Below, piece by piece: positions 63,053-64,000 of a DNA stretch of 64,000 nucleotides. The stretch's first letter is position 1. Every line of letters starts with the position of its first letter. Origin of the DNA: Cyclobacteriaceae bacterium (lineage in GTDB: Bacteria > Bacteroidota > Bacteroidia > Cytophagales > Cyclobacteriaceae); assembly GCA_028285445.1 (NCBI GenBank), contig JANQPQ010000003.1, forward strand, positions 62,001-126,000, read 5' to 3'. The position numbers and the translations under genes were made by a program. Below the pieces are notes generated by a model. It did not search any database and was not told where the DNA came from. It saw only the letters and a program-made list of their open reading frames with translations.

Positions 63053-63084
63053 TTAGTACCATCTCATGATTAAGATGGTACTAA
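63053..63084 (-). promoter_or_regulatory. 12-pair stem-loop directly upstream of the kinase start
   Basis: TTAGTACCATCT and AGATGGTACTAA are exact reverse complements around an 8-base loop. On the minus strand the stem ends 3 bases before the ATG at 63049. There is no T-run, so it is not a classical terminator. It may occlude the ribosome site or bind a protein. Confidence 0.6.
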
Positions 63085-63097
63085 TTTACTAATAATA

Positions 63098-63469
63098 TTA
63101 CGGCCGGTCATCCGCGTCGTCCTCCCCCACCATTACCTTACCCTCTTCTGGAGTGCCTGGCCCAAATACTTTAATTCCTGCAATTGGGATTTTTGCTGCT
63201 AATCTCTGCCCGAAATCAACTTTTAAGCTTAAAATATAAGGCTCAGTCACGCTATTATCAACTTCAAGATTAACAACAACATATTTCTCCATGTTACAGA
63301 TGTTAGTCTCTATTACTGGTCTAACAGAGTGACTAAAACCCTGTGGAATTTTAACTAAACCACTCAATTCGAATTTGCCATTAGCTTCTTTTAAATGCAT
63401 AAATGGCTTCTTGTCATTCATGAAGTTCAAAACCCCATTGAAATCCGTAACTTTTTTTACTTCAAACAT
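63098..63469 (-). CDS. Protein of unknown function next to a protease gene
   Basis: A 123-residue protein without a signal peptide. It looks beta-rich (KFELSGLVKIPQGF, KYVVVNLEVDNS, YILSLKVDFGQRL) and ends in an acidic tail (GEDDADDRP). No family is recognised. It starts 11 bases after the stop of the trypsin-like gene, so it is probably co-transcribed with it. A role as inhibitor or partner of the protease is possible but unsupported. Confidence 0.5.
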   Translation of the reverse strand: MFEVKKVTDFNGVLNFMNDKKPFMHLKEANGKFELSGLVKIPQGFSHSVRPVIETNICNMEKYVVVNLEVDNSVTEPYILSLKVDFGQRLAAKIPIAGIKVFGPGTPEEGKVMVGEDDADDRP

Positions 63470-63480
63470 AGCTTTTGATT

Positions 63481-64000
63481 TTAGTTCAATGATTGTATTA
63501 GACTTGAGTTAATCTTCTGGCAACGCATATCTAAATATGGTCTCGCATAAAACTGCATAGGCCTATATATCTTGCACTTATCCGAATACGGGACGTATCT
63601 CCCAGAAGTGCTAGACATAAGACCAATGACGCCAAGTCCTGATTCGCTTTTGGCAATTACTGGGGAACCGGAATTACCCCAGTACGTATCGAGTGAGGTG
63701 CTAAAGTAATCGCTGTCTATATCAGTAAGAATCTTAGCGCCGTCAGTAAATTTCATTGGAAGGCCCAGGGGATGTCCTAAAGCATTAACGTCGCATCCCC
63801 CCCTGTACGAAAAATCCATATTTAAAGTCAATGGCTTTTGATTTGCGGAGACCTTCCTATCTAGTTGAATAATAATCCAGTCGCCACCGGAGTCACTCGA
63901 ACTTCCTACAATCCTTAACCCTTGGTACACATCCGACTTGCGAAAGTGACGATATGCAACATTGTGACTTTGATCGTATCTGTAATTGAATATAAATGAG
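63481..64000 (-). CDS. Trypsin-like serine protease (N-terminal part outside window)
   Basis: The reading frame is open to the window edge, so the true start lies beyond. The visible 172 residues include DWIIIQLDR, which gives the catalytic-Asp region, then ALGHPLGLPMK. YWGNSGSPVI gives the active serine in the GNSGSP form, followed by LGVIGLMSS. The catalytic His part is upstream and not seen. Cysteines in YRGGCD, DKCKIY and DMRCQK fit a secreted enzyme. A GTG inside the frame is not taken as the start because the frame continues through RYDQSHNVAYRHF upstream. Confidence 0.78.
   Translation of the reverse strand, partial: SFIFNYRYDQSHNVAYRHFRKSDVYQGLRIVGSSSDSGGDWIIIQLDRKVSANQKPLTLNMDFSYRGGCDVNALGHPLGLPMKFTDGAKILTDIDSDYFSTSLDTYWGNSGSPVIAKSESGLGVIGLMSSTSGRYVPYSDKCKIYRPMQFYARPYLDMRCQKINSSLIQSLN

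Noticed and set aside
1-64000. tRNA, rRNA, tmRNA, riboswitch or prophage
   Set aside because: None was recognised by eye; no cloverleaf with a T-arm GTTCRA signature next to an acceptor stem and no phage gene cluster was seen.

Overview
The window looks like chromosome of a Cytophagales-type member of the Bacteroidota, probably marine or soil. The signs are a SusC/SusD pair, a DUF5686 outer-membrane protein, lipoboxes and AQ/Q-type signal cleavage sites, YD/RHS proteins with SprB-like repeats, -7 boxes of the TAnnTTTG type, and moderate GC. No rRNA, tRNA, CRISPR array, prophage or intact insertion sequence was seen. Many genes start with TTG or GTG, and many neighbours are coupled by TAATG or ATGA overlaps.

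Layout. 0-10.9 kb (minus): thrS (5' end only) behind a TPR lipoprotein, a DUF5686 outer-membrane protein, then an operon parE-parC-trmH-sanA-like and a small membrane protein. 11-15.6 kb (plus): a fatty acid hydroxylase-type membrane enzyme with a coupled lipoprotein, a secreted protein, an OmpA-like protein and a 3-hydroxyacyl-CoA dehydrogenase, ending at a strong bidirectional terminator. 15.6-19.2 kb (minus): TPR proteins, an alpha/beta hydrolase and dapD. 19.3-25.5 kb (plus): a glycosyltransferase, then a six-gene metal-uptake operon: DtxR-type regulator, TroA-like binding lipoprotein, ATPase, a permease carrying its own DtxR-like C-terminal domain, a second permease and an AAC(3)-I-like acetyltransferase. 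An imperfect palindrome over the promoter suggests metal-dependent autoregulation.

25.5-37.3 kb: a GntP permease with a serine/alanine-glyoxylate aminotransferase, a PAP2 phosphatase, small secreted and membrane proteins (including a 48-residue one), an AraC regulator with a membrane N-terminal half, divergent from a GETH-motif secreted protein, and an isolated susC-susD pair. 37.3-40.7 kb is an accessory patch: small lipoproteins and membrane proteins, a CHASE2-only protein, at least four REP-like hairpins and two apparent remnants of a REP-associated transposase. 40.7-51.4 kb holds two large surface proteins, an SpvB/YD-repeat protein followed by a 2452-residue Ig/SprB-repeat/RHS protein with a tail of unknown function.

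51.8-64 kb: mnmE; a PadR-FtsX-type permease pair; an M19 dipeptidase-like/beta-barrel/PAP2 gene set; a TPR histidine kinase and NarL-type response regulator, with a 12-bp stem-loop three bases before the kinase start codon; and a trypsin-like protease cut by the window end. The best candidates for new biology are the metal operon with its fused regulator domain and acetyltransferase, the REP/transposase-remnant patch, and the tandem SpvB/RHS locus.
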